Source: Notospermus geniculatus (Eukaryota > Nemertea > Pilidiophora > Heteronemertea > Lineidae). Taken from it: a DNA stretch of 64,000 bases. Where the stretch lies: assembly GCA_002633025.1 (NCBI GenBank), contig NMRB01001390.1, positions 32,401-96,400 on the forward strand. Reading direction: 5' to 3'. The position numbers and the translations under genes were made by a program. Below the pieces are notes generated by a model. That model saw only the letters and a list, made by a program, of their open reading frames with translations. It was not told the DNA's origin and ran no database searches. Positions 11,969 to 40,971 of the stretch are shown piece by piece (positions within the stretch are counted from its first letter, which is position 1; each line of letters opens with the position of its first letter).

Positions 11969-12402
11969 AGTCATGATATGCATGATATGTTATTATGTAA
12001 TGTAGCTAGGCCTACCTACAATCATCTGAGTTATGATCAACCAATCCACAGATCCATGGTTGATCAATTTGTGAATGAAACCTATCGATAATACGGCTAC
12101 TCAATTCAGCGGTCGAACAGTTTCATACCCATCAGGTGTAACTTAACATAAATATCAGGTATTTTGTCTCGCCAAAATCACATCTGCAAAAATCTGGGAA
12201 CTTTCATGCTCAGCTACGCTGCGAAGTGCCCAGCAGGTAAACCTCGTCCCATGATAGGTCTTGACACTAGAGGGTCTTGGGACGAGGTTCAACCAACACC
12301 CCTCTAATATCGTTCAAAGGTTACCATCTTGAAAAGTAGTGCAGCGGAAGGTTAAATGGAAAAATATCTACCAATTGTGATCAGGCTCCTAACGGTAACT
12401 CC

Positions 12403-14918
12403 ATTAGGAGGAGTGATGCGGTCAAACATGGCGGCGACTGGTCGATGACAGTGTCTGTTTGTGTAACGTAGTGGAGAAAATCGGCACTGGTGGAGTTTGC
12501 GATATGGCGTGATCAGTGCTGCAGTGGATTGGCACTGGACGGTCATGACGGTTGGCATGCATGGTTGGTGAGCACAGACAGTGAAATCTCTTGACCTAGG
12601 CCTAACTTGTTATTATGCCACTGCTTGCTTGTGAAGGGACTCGCGTGCATTCACTGGTAGGTAGGTGACTCACTATTACCGATTTTATTGTGTTTACCAT
12701 CACCATGTCATGTTTTTTTGTTTACTGTTAGTGTTTCATTCATGTCATCTGATCACGACGACTGCAATCATCATGCATAGGCTAGGCCTAGCTAGGCTAG
12801 GCCTATTGATCTGTTGATAGGCCTATGCACAGCTGACAGCACAGAGACAAGAGCAGTCAGCACAATCTCTCACTCACGCAGGCGAGGCGGACACCACACC
12901 CACCACCACCACCACCAACCCAATCTGGTCCCGCGAGATGATCATGATCACCAAGCCAACATCACCTATGAGACAGGTCATGACCACTGCGCACTGATGA
13001 CCAGGCTGAGCTCAACAACACACCACAGTCCACACTACCACAGGCCCTAGTGAAGTTGTGTTTGGCCGTTTGGGGCCTAGCTACGGTAAACCAAGTGGGT
13101 ACCCCCCTATAATATAAAAATAGACTAGGCCTATTTTTATATTATAGGGGGGGTACCCACTTGGTTTACCGTAGGTAGGCTAGGCTCCAAACACAACTTC
13201 ACAAGGGCCTGTGAACACACCCCCACCAACCACAGGGCCGAGGGCGTAGCTAGGCCTAGCTTTTTTGGCCTTGCTGTTTTTCGGTCAATCAAAATGTGCA
13301 TGAAAAACAGGTTTTTTCGGACCACCTGGGGGTGTAGGCCTATTTGCCCCCTGCCCCCGCTACAATGTTAGCTACGCCTCTGCCAACTGATCACCGCCAC
13401 CCAATGGCCAATGACCCAGGTTGGCCCGCCGCAGACCAGCAGGGGCTGATGGGTGGGTGACCAACATTACATGAAGGCTTGCCTTGGACAAGCGAAGCCT
13501 AGGCCCTACCCATGCTACCGGTAGGGTAGCTCAGCTCACTACNTTGTGTCCGAGGGGAAATGCGACCGTACGGAAATTGCCGAGCAGTTGCCTTCGGAAG
13601 TTCCGAATGCGAAGCTACCATTTGACAGCACTCTCTAGCGGTAGCTTCGGGAACCAAAATGCTCCATAGCATGATTAGGAGGAGTGATGCGGTCAAACAT
13701 GGCGGCGACTGGTCGATGACAGTGTCTGTTTGTGTAACGTAGTGGAGAAAATCGGCACTGGTGGAGTTTGCGATATGGCGTGATCAGTGCTGCAGTGGAT
13801 TGGCACTGGACGGTTGGCAGCACAGGCAGTGAATTCTCTTGACCTAACTTGTTATTATGCCACTGCTTGCTTGTGAAGGGACTCGCGTGCATTCACTGGT
13901 AGGTAGGTGACTCACTATTACCGATTTTATTGTGTTTACCATCACCATGTCATGTTTTTTTGTTTACTGCATGTTTCATTCATGTAGGCCTATTGATAGG
14001 CCTAGGCCTAGGCCTATGCACAGCTGACAGCACAGAGAGAGACAGAGCAGTCAGCACAATCTCACTCACGCAGGCGAGGCGGACACCACACCCACCACCA
14101 CCACCAACCCAATCTGGTCCCGCGAGATGATCATGATCACAAAGCCAACATCACCTCATATCCATGATCAGATCAGATGACAGGTCATGACCACTGCACT
14201 GATGACCAGGCTGAGCTCAGCAACACACCACAGTCCACAGGCCCTTGTGAAGTTGTGTTTGGCCGTTTGGGGCCTAGCTACGGTAAACCAAGTGGGTTGG
14301 GTACCCCCCTATAATATAAAAATAGACTATTTTTATATTATAGGGGGGGTACCCACTTGGTTTACCCTTGGAGGAATTATACTGACAGGAGGAACAGCGA
14401 GGTCACTTCAAAGGTTTCATCATCGCCACCGCCGTTCCCTATTGTGTATGGGCTTAACGAGGTGTTAACTACTAAACAAACACACCGCATGAGTGAGTCC
14501 GCGACTTCGGAATTTCCGATGAAGCTTAGTCAGTATAATTCCTCCAAGGTTTACCGTAGCTAGGCCCCAAACGGCCAAACACAACTTCACAAGGGCCTGT
14601 GAACACACCCCCACCAACCAGGGCCGAGGGCGTAGCTAGGCCTAGCTTTTTTGGCCTTGCTGTTTTTCGGTCAATCAAAATGTGCATGAAAAACAGGTTT
14701 TTCCGGACCACCTGGGGGGTGTAGGCCTATTTGCCCCCTGCTCCCGCTACAATGTTAGCTATACGCCTCTGCCAACTGATCACCGCCAGCCAATGACCCA
14801 GGTTGGCCCGCCGCAGACCAGCAGGGGCTGATGGGTGGGTGACCAACATTACATGAAGGCTTGCCTTGGACAAGCGAAGCCTAGGCCCTACCCATGCTAC
14901 CGGTAGGGTAGCTCAGCT
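12403..14918 (+). repeat. 1.2-kb tandem segmental duplication
   Basis: 12403-13536 and 13674-14918 are near-identical, starting ATTAGGAGGAGTGATGCGG and ending GGTAGGGTAGCTCAGCT. Each is followed within seven bases by a single N. Each contains a long palindrome around a TAGGGGGG(G)TACCC arm (13040-13214 in the first copy). Copy two has an extra element at about 14367-14549. No coding region is visible. Confidence 0.9.
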
Positions 14919-15220
14919 NCCCCCCCCCCCGCCCCAGTAGGCCTATACGGTAGGCCACGGCTCAGGCAGGCCTAATTAACCAAGGCTAGACGTAGGCGTC
15001 ACCTCTTTGGCCTAACCCCATCGTGTGGAGTCACTATGCTTGACAATCTCAGCCTCAGCAGGTCATTTCCTTCCTAGGCCTAGCTAGGCCTACTACTACT
15101 TTTTACTAGGGATCGGAAAGTGCGAGGAGGTGAGTGTTGTTCTAAGTCAAGCCTAAGCTTAGGTTTACCCCTACCTATCCTAGGCCTAGGCTAGGCGTCG
15201 TACGCATAGGCCCTAGAGCA
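12580..15220. repeat. Region dense in AGGCCT palindromes
   Basis: Many TAGGCCTA and CCTAGGCCTAGG words, over and above the 1.2-kb duplication. No gene visible. Confidence 0.6.
14367..14549. mobile_element. MITE present in only one copy of the duplication
   Basis: Inverted termini CTTGGAGGAATTATACTGAC flank about 183 bases. The flanks repeat GTTTACC, and the first copy of the duplication shows the uninterrupted site (GGTTTACCGTAG). A 7- or 8-base target duplication fits a hAT-like element. Confidence 0.8.
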
Positions 15221-15773
15221 GAACCCAGAATCATGCGTGGGAAGTGACATTGCCTCAGCGTATTACTCTATGACGGGCCCAGGCCAACATTGCCACTTCG
15301 TTAATTCTAATTCTAATTGGTGGCCATGCATGGTGGTTGTTCACAAGCTCAATCAGAAGTGTACTTGAATATTCCATTGTTAGCCATTCATGCCATTAGG
15401 TCCATAGCTTGGCCTATTTTTTGCTATTCATGTGGGTCGAAACCTGTTAAGCCGTGGCAATACATGAATGATCATGCTCATTATGAATTTTTATGATGAT
15501 TTTTGTGTCATTCGATTTAGAGTACCTGTTGACTTCAGTCACAAATATCAGTTGAGGATCTGTTGACAGTTGAGGATCGACTATTGTGCTACTTCAGGAT
15601 AGTGATGTATTGACAGCACACCTTCAAAGAGTGTAAAGAAGTGACTCTGTAGTCTGTGTGGAAACTGATAGCTGCTTCTTTTTTTAACCACAGATTTAGC
15701 AGATTGAAGGGGAATAGGAAATTCATAGTTCCAGCAGTGCACCGTCACGGGATTCTAGCCTTCAAGCAACAAA

Positions 15774-32554
<16,781 letters not shown>

Positions 32555-33534
32555 ATGGTACAGCTTAGGCAGCATTCACTGAGATCACACATTAATACGG
32601 GAATTTAAAGTTGTCTCTAGATCATCATACTTTTAGCGGCATTCAAAATAACCTGGATCTCACCTAGCGACGTGAGATTTGGGATTCATTGATCGTCATA
32701 GTGAAACTAAATTAAGATCACTAAGAAAACGATTTATTATTTGCAAAGCTCAACATGAATAGTGCATAACACACATACAATGTGATAGCGTAAGAACAGT
32801 TACACTTATGTACTCGTTATTATACTCACACAAAATCAATGAAATTCTCACACCATAGCGGGTTCTCATTGTTGTCGAACTCCGCATATCAAGTCGGACT
32901 CGACTCAGACTGACTCGATGGTACGCCACGTGCTATCATGAATATTAATGAGGTGAAAGGTCACGATGCAAGACTGCTGAATGAGCGTCAATTAAATTCA
33001 CAATATATAATAATTCATTCAGTACCGGTATTCATAAGGCATTTAGTTGCTAGTTGTTGGTGTAAGTCCTAAAGTCATTGTTAGTATTTATTATATAGTC
33101 GACGTTTAAATTTTAATGTTAATTGGATCTAGCCAAAGTTGGTTACTAATTCCTATTAATCCACGGTCGTGGAGATGTGGTATTTAAGATACATGTACTC
33201 TAAATTGTTTGGGAAAGAATACTTTCTTCCTTCTAATGATCACATCACTGGTATTGCCTTCCAAACTTTCTGCCCTTAATTCTGTAAAGTGTGGAAAGAA
33301 ATCTGGAGTTGGTAGATTTCTGCTGTTTCTGCAATCACTAACACCACTTAGTCCAAAGATACGGTATGAATATTTCAGGTTTCGCTTCCTAGACATGTTT
33401 CCTTATCCACCGCTAGGGTTGTCAGTCTAAAGCTGACTATCTACTTGCTTCCTAAATGTTTTGGTGTAGGTATATTTTTCCAAGTAATCTTAATGTATGA
33501 TAATATGTGGTTAGAAATATTCATAATGATTTGG
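32555..33534 (+). other. PCYT2 3' UTR and flank
   Basis: AT-rich sequence follows the PCYT2 stop codon. A possible ATTAAA poly(A) signal lies at 32991-32996. No coding region is visible. Confidence 0.4.
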
Positions 33535-33661
33535 GAACTTATTCACGAAGTCCGCGTAACTTTAAGGGCATGCAAATCCTTTGTCAGCCTGACAGTAAAA
33601 GTGGGTGTCCCGCAAGTGGTGGGTAGTTTAAAAAAGTTTGGAGAGCTTCGTGAATAAGTCC
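33535..33661. mobile_element. Short palindromic MITE
   Basis: GGAACTTATTCACGAAG at the left is matched inverted by CTTCGTGAATAAGTCC at the right; the interior pairs less well. Confidence 0.7.
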
Positions 33662-34061
33662 CTAGAACATCACTCATTCACCGATCACGTCACTCTCTCA
33701 CCCTCTGCATGAAGTTGTGATAAAAAAATAGATGTTGATGTTACCACCTTAACAGGGAAGATTGGTAGGAGACCTTTTGATCCGTTGCTTGAACATTCAA
33801 TTTGAACTTTCAATTTGAACAACGATACGAACCCTAATTGGTCTGCATAGTACTTGTGTATGCTGAGTTTTCTGCAGAAATCAGTTCCTCTTCTTGCTGG
33901 TAGATGTCAGCACGACTTGTGTACACCATGATCTCAGAAAGCCTAGCAGTCCAGACAGTAGCATGGACTGTTCAGATGTATCCTCCAAGGTACACATTGA
34001 TTGTTATTGTTGGTTATTTATTAACACTAGACAATATAGAAGGATTCAACACCATAGTCAG

Positions 34062-34182
34062 CCACAAGGGTAAAGGCATTATCTCCTGTGGGTCCAGTTC
34101 TCAGCATTATCAATTGGTATTAAAAATTATTGGTTATACTGAGGATTGGACCCAATGGAGATAATGCCTTTTACATTGGAGG
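34062..34182. mobile_element. Short palindromic MITE
   Basis: AAAGGCATTATCTCC and TGGGTCCAGTTCTCAG are inverted at the right as CTGAGGATTGGACCCA and GGAGATAATGCCTTTT. Confidence 0.8.
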
Positions 34183-34237
34183 GCTGATTTCAGGACTGTA
34201 GTGTTAGCATTTTTAGCCCTGTCAGTCGATTTACCAC

Positions 34238-34523
34238 TTAAAGGACCACTGTATTGCATCTTTCTGTCGACAGCCGGCGCCACTGGCACCATGCTCCAAT
34301 ACTGTAGTTAAGCCTTTCGCCCCAGTGTTGGAGAATGTATGATTACAGTCTCGGTCACCCAGCCGCTGGGGATCGAACAAGTTTGTGTAGCAGTACTGCG
34401 GAACAAAACGGCTGGCTGCGCGAGACTGGTTGCATGCGGTAGTTTACCAAGTCGTTAATAGAGGTCTCCCTTAACGCGGGTAGGTGTAACGCAGGATTGG
34501 GAAGCAATACTGTGGTCCTTTAA
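34238..34523. mobile_element. TTAA-flanked MITE, AGGACCACTGTATTGC ends
   Basis: TTAAAGGACCACTGTATTGC and its inverted copy, with TTAA at both edges. Confidence 0.85.
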
Positions 34524-36265
34524 TACAACAAAGATACAAGAGATGTACCGGTAGATAAATTGAGAATCAGAAGCCTGTGTTCTGGGTGAGAGATGAGAGA
34601 GAAATAGAGATTATTTATGTAGATGGTTTTGATATATTCATTCATGGTGTAAGAAAACAAAGTGTAATATTTCCAAATGCCATTGTTGATGTGCCAAGTG
34701 TTAAATGAGTTCATATTTTATATCTATGGGGATTTTCTATGAGATTCTAATCTGTGAACTGTCGAACGGGGAGGTGGTGTTGAACATGAGGGGGGCACAA
34801 GTGTAACAGGAATCAAGGCCCCCTCCCGGCCTCCCCTCCCCTCCCCTGGAATCAAAGTCTGGTTTTGAAGAGGGATTAAGCTATCATCATTCTTACCTTC
34901 CAACTTCAGACTCATGAAAGTCAGACCATTTCTTTCCTAGTTGGTCTCAAGGTTCCACTTCTGCAAGCTTTCAATTAAATAGCACTTTCTAGTGACTTAT
35001 TCTACCCGTACTACATTTAGTAAATGTGGAGGGAATGCTTAATGGTGCGGAAATTCGGTACTAGTAATGTGTAGGGAATGCTTAATGGTGTGGAAATTCG
35101 GTACTAGTAATGTGTAGGGAATGCTTAATGGTGTGGAAATTTGGTACTAGTAATGTGTAGGGAATGCTTAATGGTGCGGAAATTCGGTACTAGTAATGTG
35201 TAGGGAATGCTTAATGGTGCAGAATTCGTATAGGATGTTCGAAAACTTCATGAACTTGGTGGCTTCTTTCCATAATTGCCTATTTATTCAATACGAAGAC
35301 CACTCAGGTAGGTTGTACAATTGAGATGGGCCGTGAACATGTTACAGCTTGATTTTCTAAGCGACGGACCTCATATCAGTAAACATGACCAGCCCAAACT
35401 GTTCTGCTTATGTTACCTGGTATCTGTCCCTTGTTCCAGTTTCTGTCTATCATTTCAACAATGGACCACGTTATTAATTTATACTATTAAAGGCTTTTGT
35501 ACTTCTGATGACTCCAGTTGCTCCCGAATCTGAGAGCTTAGTTACAAACCATCTGTAAGCCGAATGGAGGATGACCAGTTGATTCATTTACATACTGGTA
35601 TTCCATTCCCTCGTTTTTACGTATGTGACCCGCTCCCGCAAAAGTAGACGCTTGTCGCAACCTCAGGAAAGGGTTAACGATCTCACAGCACAACAGCTGA
35701 AATGTACGTTGACGCAGGTTTACAATAGTAGTGGACATCAGTGACAATAGTTGGGAAAACTGATGACCAATGATGATCACTTGCGACAAGCATCTGCTTT
35801 TACTGGAGCGGCTCACATCTGTGACCCGATCTGGCAAAACCAGGCGTAAGTCTTCCAGTAGGAAATGGTTAATGAATACCCCAACAAAGGCTTAAATCAA
35901 TTCAACAAAGATAGACTATTCTTCAGCAATGAGTTGATGACCTAACAGGGTAGTCAAGGGCTTGTCACTGCCTGTAGACTTGTGCTTGGTTTTCCCCAGA
36001 CTGGGTCAGGTATAAAGGCTGACGGTCATTTTGGCTAAGTAAGGGTAGAAGTGATTGCAACGCTTGTCAGGTCAAGATGCATTCCCTTAGCGAAGCAGAA
36101 TAAAGGGATGAGGAGCAGGTCCCCCTTTGCTAAAGTCTAGTAGAGCCTTTGTGAAAGGTGTTTTCTGTTTGTCACAAATTGTGAGCCAGCATCTCTGCAC
36201 TGAAGTAAATACGGTTCTCCATAAAACTAGAAAGCAGTTACTCACCTGTGAATGATACTATACTC
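34524..36265. other. Non-coding region with a 43-bp minisatellite
   Basis: No gene visible. A 43-base unit (GTGTAGGGAATGCTTAATGG then TTCGGTACTAGTAAT) occurs almost five times at 35026-35230. Confidence 0.6.
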
Positions 36266-36358
36266 TGGGCCGATTTCACAAAGGGTGTTTAAGACTTAGA
36301 CGCATGTAACTTCGTCAAATGCATGGTGGAAGTGCATGCATTTAGTGAAATCGGCCCT
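36266..36358. mobile_element. Palindromic MITE copy, shortened
   Basis: CTGGGCCGATTTCACAAAG opens it and GTGAAATCGGCCCT closes it; inner AAGACTTAGACGC matches the 20549 family but the right arm is short. Confidence 0.75.
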
Positions 36359-36780
36359 CTATGTCTCATGTTATCTGTGATATTGGGTGAGATGACTTAT
36401 TCCGTCGAATATCTAGGTTCACTGCTGATCAACTGAGGATAATTTAGGCCGAGGCCTATTCATTAGTCCTGTTTGGAAAATATCTCAATAAAGGCAAACT
36501 GATACTATTTGCCTTCTCCATGTGCAGAAGGATTCTGGCTCATTCCTACTTATTTGCTGTAGTACTGTTTTTAAATATCCGACTGAAAGTCTTCATTAAG
36601 GTCATAAAGATATAATTATGGTAGTCAATTCTTGTTCATGCGGGATTGAATATGCACACAATGCTATTTGCACGTTCATGTATTTTGGATGTAAATATTT
36701 CTAATGTAAGAAATAAATATGGCTTCTAATGACTCTGCAAATGTTTTTTCTTTCCTTCATTTAGTTCCTGTACTAGAAAA

Positions 36781-37121
36781 TAGTGAGCTTTCGCAACCAC
36801 CCGGTTAAGCCCAGTTCACACTGCCACGATTCCGACCACGATGCCTCTACGAATCCTCTGAAATATTTTCGTAGAGGGATCGTGGCCTTAGTGTTACAAT
36901 GGGTGCGGATTATCACGAAAAACAAGAAGTCTGTAGGAAGGCATCACGAAGCCTATAGGAACACCACGAAAGCATTTCGTAGAGGCATCGTGGTCGGAAT
37001 CGTGGCAGTGTGAACTGGGCTTTAGGCCCTACAACAACGTTTATCTATTGTTCGAGTCAACTCACACAATAGATAAACGTCGTCGTAGAGCCCAACCAGG
37101 CGGTTGTGAAAGCTCACTATT
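36781..37121. mobile_element. Palindromic MITE, CTATTGTT-loop family, split by another MITE
   Basis: Outer ends TAGTGAGCTTTCGCAAC and GTTGTGAAAGCTCACTA. The loop holds ACGTTTATCTATTGTTCG. An element at 36808-37020 interrupts the left arm. Confidence 0.85.
36808..37020. mobile_element. PIF/Harbinger-like MITE nested in a palindromic MITE
   Basis: Ends AGCCCAGTTCACACTGCCAC and its inverted copy; TTA on both sides. The intact arm in the next element (CCGGTTAGGCC) shows the empty site, so TTA is the target duplication. Three-base TWA duplications are typical of PIF/Harbinger. Confidence 0.8.
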
Positions 37122-37244
37122 AGAGAGCTTCTGCACCCGCCCGGTTAGGCCATACGACTACGTTTATCTATTGTTTGGGTGCACTCACACAATAGATAAA
37201 CGTCGTCGTAGAGCCTAACCGGGCGGGTGCAGAAGCTCTCTATT
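37121..37244. mobile_element. Palindromic MITE, CTATTGTT-loop family
   Basis: Abuts the previous one. Ends TAGAGAGCTTCTGCACC, arm CGCCCGGTTAGGCC, loop TCTATTGTTTGGG, then inverted. Confidence 0.9.
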
Positions 37245-37925
37245 ATCACATAGCATCAACTACATTTACAATTTTCATCCATTCGAGTCTGGCCAATTTT
37301 AATATAACATGTACCTGGTAACTACCAGGCAATTCCAATAATGCGTATATTGGAATCTCCTCTGTTTTATTGGTTCAATTGTTTTATGTAATATATTTTA
37401 TGCACACCCTCGTCTTTGCACGCTAGTCGTCAAGGTACACTTTCCAAAGACAGATCCTTGATGACTTTTCTCCGCTTTGTCTTCTAATCTATTGCACTGA
37501 ACGTTTATTGTAAATCAACTCGATGTAAACATGTTTTACAAGGGTACAATAAACTATTTGAATCTTGAATCTGAATCTCAACTTACGCCATTCGATAGAT
37601 CTATATTTCACCAAGAGTATTCCCCATGCAGTTCTAATTACATCCTGCTGTGACGTCAAATATTCGTTGACCAGTCACAACCTTCAGTCTCTGTGGGGTA
37701 AAACCAGGTGGGAAAATGTCATTTCAGTTGTTACAAGTGTTCTATTCTAGTCTTGTCATTTATGTCATTCTATCAGTTGAGTTCTTGTCCCAGGGATTGC
37801 CATGTAATGATGATGATCGATGTGATGGGTTTTAGCGCTCATTCCCGACGTTGCCACACGCAAACCTGTGAAGGAGGCGAGTGCTAAGAATCACTGGCGG
37901 GATCAATCACAAAGGTCTTCGTGAA
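37245..37925. other. Non-coding, AT-rich
   Basis: No coding or repeat structure found apart from short AATAAA-type words near 37550. Confidence 0.4.
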
Positions 37926-38300
37926 GATACCATCATTGATGTCCTAATACCTGTTAAGGTGACAGACATTTATGTCCTGATATATCAGTGAAGTATGTCA
38001 CAAATGTCCTAATACCAGTGAAGATGGACGTCATTGATGTCCTGATATATGTTCATGTCATAATGTCCTAATACCAGTGAAGATGGACGTCATTGATGTC
38101 CTGATATCAATGAAGTTTATGTCACAAATGCTTTAATACCAGTTAAGATAACGTCATTTTTGTCCTGATATTAGTGACGTTCATGTTACAATGTCCTAAT
38201 ACCAGTGAAGATGCCGTTGATGTCCTGATATGAATGACGTTTATGTCACAAATATCGTAATATCAGTAAAAATGCTGTCATAAACGTCTTGATCTCAGTG
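37926..38300 (+). repeat. Degenerate minisatellite
   Basis: About six imperfect units alternating ATGTCCTGATAT and ATGTCCTAATACCAGTGAAG, each followed by GTCA-type words. Confidence 0.8.
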
Positions 38301-39391
38301 TTAACAACGCCCCTAGACCTGTTTCAAGGAGGAGGGTTAGTTATAAAACCCTTTGGCAAGGATGACGACAAGGATTCACACATCTGAGCTTGTCACACCG
38401 GTAGATGGTAACGTAATCGATGACAATAAACCTATGACATCACAAACCGGCGTCGCCTGTCGTGTTGTTAGCATCTCTCAGTTCGATACTCGATTACCCT
38501 CACACCAGTAGTCTTGGTAACCGCTTTCCAATAATTCTAATGCCATTGGTGTAGTCACGAACGGGCACGGCTTTGATTTTACGCGGCCATTCTGCGGGGA
38601 TGTTTACCACTTTGGATAGCCAATAAAGCAACTACAAGCTGAGAGCTTTTCGTTTCGTTTGAAGAGGACTCACAGGTAAGCCCATATTTCGTTCATTTTC
38701 AATTCGTATTTCAGCGTCGGCATCGCTTGGGATGCGATCCTCGCGCGACGAGTCGCGCTGGGATCATCAACAAGGCTATCTTGCCGCGTATCATCTTGCA
38801 GCATTGCTGTCAATGTGCTTGTGACGTATGTCCTTGAAATGACAATAGGACTACATTGTAGTTCAATATTCTGCAACCTGTGCCATCTCTGGCGCAAGAT
38901 GTTGGTTTTCCGATTGGTGAGTGCAACCTTTAAATCGATATCCACCCCCTCACTAAATTTCGACCTAACCGGGGGCGAAAATTTGCGAAATTCGCAGACG
39001 ACTTTACTTGTACCATATCACCCCCTCATGAAAATGCCGCAAAGTGGCAGGAAGCGCCTATTCGGATACCAGCTAGTTAAAATCTGGCCGATCTTGACAG
39101 TATGGCATGATTCTTGGCGCAGACGACACAAGCTGTGCTGCACAAATGCCAAGGTTCATGGATAGTGATTATCAATAACAATAATTGATGCGTGGCTTTA
39201 CTGTAGTTGGCAGCCAAAGAAACATTGAGAGGCGATGGATCATCTGAACAGTCATCCTGTCGGAGAAGATGAATCATGCCACCCTGAATGATCACTGCAG
39301 GTTGGTACGGCAATCGATCGCGCACAATCAGTATTCATTGCTGGAATCGTCATGATCCGACTCCATATGGTACGGGGTCACCCGGATGTAA
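38301..39391. other. Non-coding region
   Basis: Open frames on both strands overlap at 38670-39165 but none has splice or domain support. No repeat recognised. Confidence 0.35.
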
Positions 39392-39537
39392 ATAGGGAGT
39401 TTTCGCAAAGCCCCCGAAACGCCAGCGCGAACGTCTATCCTATTGTTCGGTGCTCTCTTCGTGGCATCGAACAATGGGATTGGCGTTTGCGTTTGCGTTT
39501 CGGGGGCTTTGCGAAAACTCTCTATTATGACCACGGG
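39392..39537. mobile_element. Palindromic MITE, CTATTGTT-loop family
   Basis: Ends TAGGGAGTTTTCGCAAAGCC and its inverse, centre with CTATTGTTCGG. A close copy is at 47780-47912. Confidence 0.9.
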
Positions 39538-39555
39538 GACGCAGTTTCAGAGCGC

Positions 39556-39850
39556 TCCTCTACGCGAGTGTTTTCTCATGCGAATTGGTTCTCTATGGGT
39601 AACTCACCCGTAGAAAACTTGTATCACCTGTGGCGTTGGTCTTAGCGTGATGGGTAACTCACCCGTAGAAAACTTGTATCACCTGTGGCGTTGGTCTTAG
39701 CGTGATGGGTAACTCACCCGTAGAAAACTTGTATCACCTGTGGCGTTGGTCCTAGCGTGAGTTGTAAGGAAGGCAACGTTGCATGATGGCGAATTGCTCA
39801 TTGAGAGCCAAGTCGTGCAAGAAAACTCTCGCGTGGAGGAACATTCTCTC
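39556..39850. mobile_element. MITE, CTCCACGCGAGAGTTTTCT family, with inner tandem repeat
   Basis: Termini CTCCTCTACGCGAGTGTTTT and AAAACTCTCGCGTGGAGGA. A 55-base unit starting GGGTAACTCACCCGTAG occurs three times at 39597-39761. Confidence 0.8.
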
Positions 39851-40041
39851 CATGCCAGGCTAACCTGATCACCCCCCGTAGGCCTACCCCCCCCGTAGGC
39901 CTACCATGCCTAGATACACAAAGATTTCTGATCAAAAACTGCAATGCTTTATGGAAGGTACAATCGGCTTTTAATTTATATTCCAATAATCAATCGATCG
40001 ATTGCATGTATTCAAATACCTCTACTTCTCGTGATATACAA

Positions 40042-40160
40042 AGGCCTAGCATCCATATACAAATATAAGGGTTAGCATCTACATGTATACAAAAGCCTAG
40101 CGTCCATATACAAATATAAGGCCTAGCATCTATATACAAAGCCTAGCGCCCATACAAAGG
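40042..40160 (+). repeat. Short tandem repeat of GCCTAGC(A/G)TCCATATAC units
   Basis: Four to five imperfect copies of a 28-35 base unit. Confidence 0.7.
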
Positions 40161-40850
40161 CGCAACCAACACCTCAACAGGTGTCGGTTCGTCTCTCTCT
40201 ACACCAACAGTTGAAGAATAACGTTTATGTTTCTATGGTGAATAGGGAAATTTGATTATGTGATAATTAATACGGTCCTTATTTTTTTCTTGGTGGTAAT
40301 TCGCAAAAGAAAATACGTGGCTGGTATAGAGCGTCATCCATTTTATTAGCACCGGCCTTTTCACGGTTATGGCGAGTGTGGGGCACGCGAGGTCGATTTT
40401 CCAGAAACCATCCCAGCCAATCTATGTTTTTTTTTGTGTCTTACGTGATGCTGCAACCGCTTGTAATGGGGAAAGCGTTTCCTCTTTCATCCCTGGACAA
40501 TTAGATCCAGGATAACGCTGGTTGCTAAGCTACGTCACAAGTATTGTCAGCCTGTCTGGATCTGGACGTTTTCTACGTGTTGTTGTTTTCACCTCGGATT
40601 GAAAGAAGCGAAAAATTGGAAGTTAGCTATTGATTTCTTTATCTTCATTAGAAGGTGTGCACGTCATACCACAACTCATTGTAAACACGTCGTTGTATGT
40701 TGATGTTGCAAGTAGTGGTGAGTCAAAACAGCCGCTTGCTTTAGCACCTTCCCCGAACCACAACCCTCAGAATCCACACGACTGCGATTGCGTGGGGCTT
40801 CGCGACCGAGAAGGCTTTGTTTACTGGGGGTGTAGTAGTGTGATCTGATC

Positions 40851-40971
40851 TGGGCCCAGTTTCACAAAGAATCTTAAGTCTAAAGTTTGACCAGGTTTCA
40901 GCAAATCAGATGGCTTCATTTCAGACTTAAGTTTTTTCTTAGACTTAAGATTCTTTGTGCAACTGGGCCCT
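40851..40971. mobile_element. Palindromic MITE, TGGGCCCAGTTTCACAAAG
   Basis: Arms GGGCCCAGTT(T/G)CACAAAGAATCTTAAGTC are inverted around a short centre; related to the 20549 family at the termini. Confidence 0.8.
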
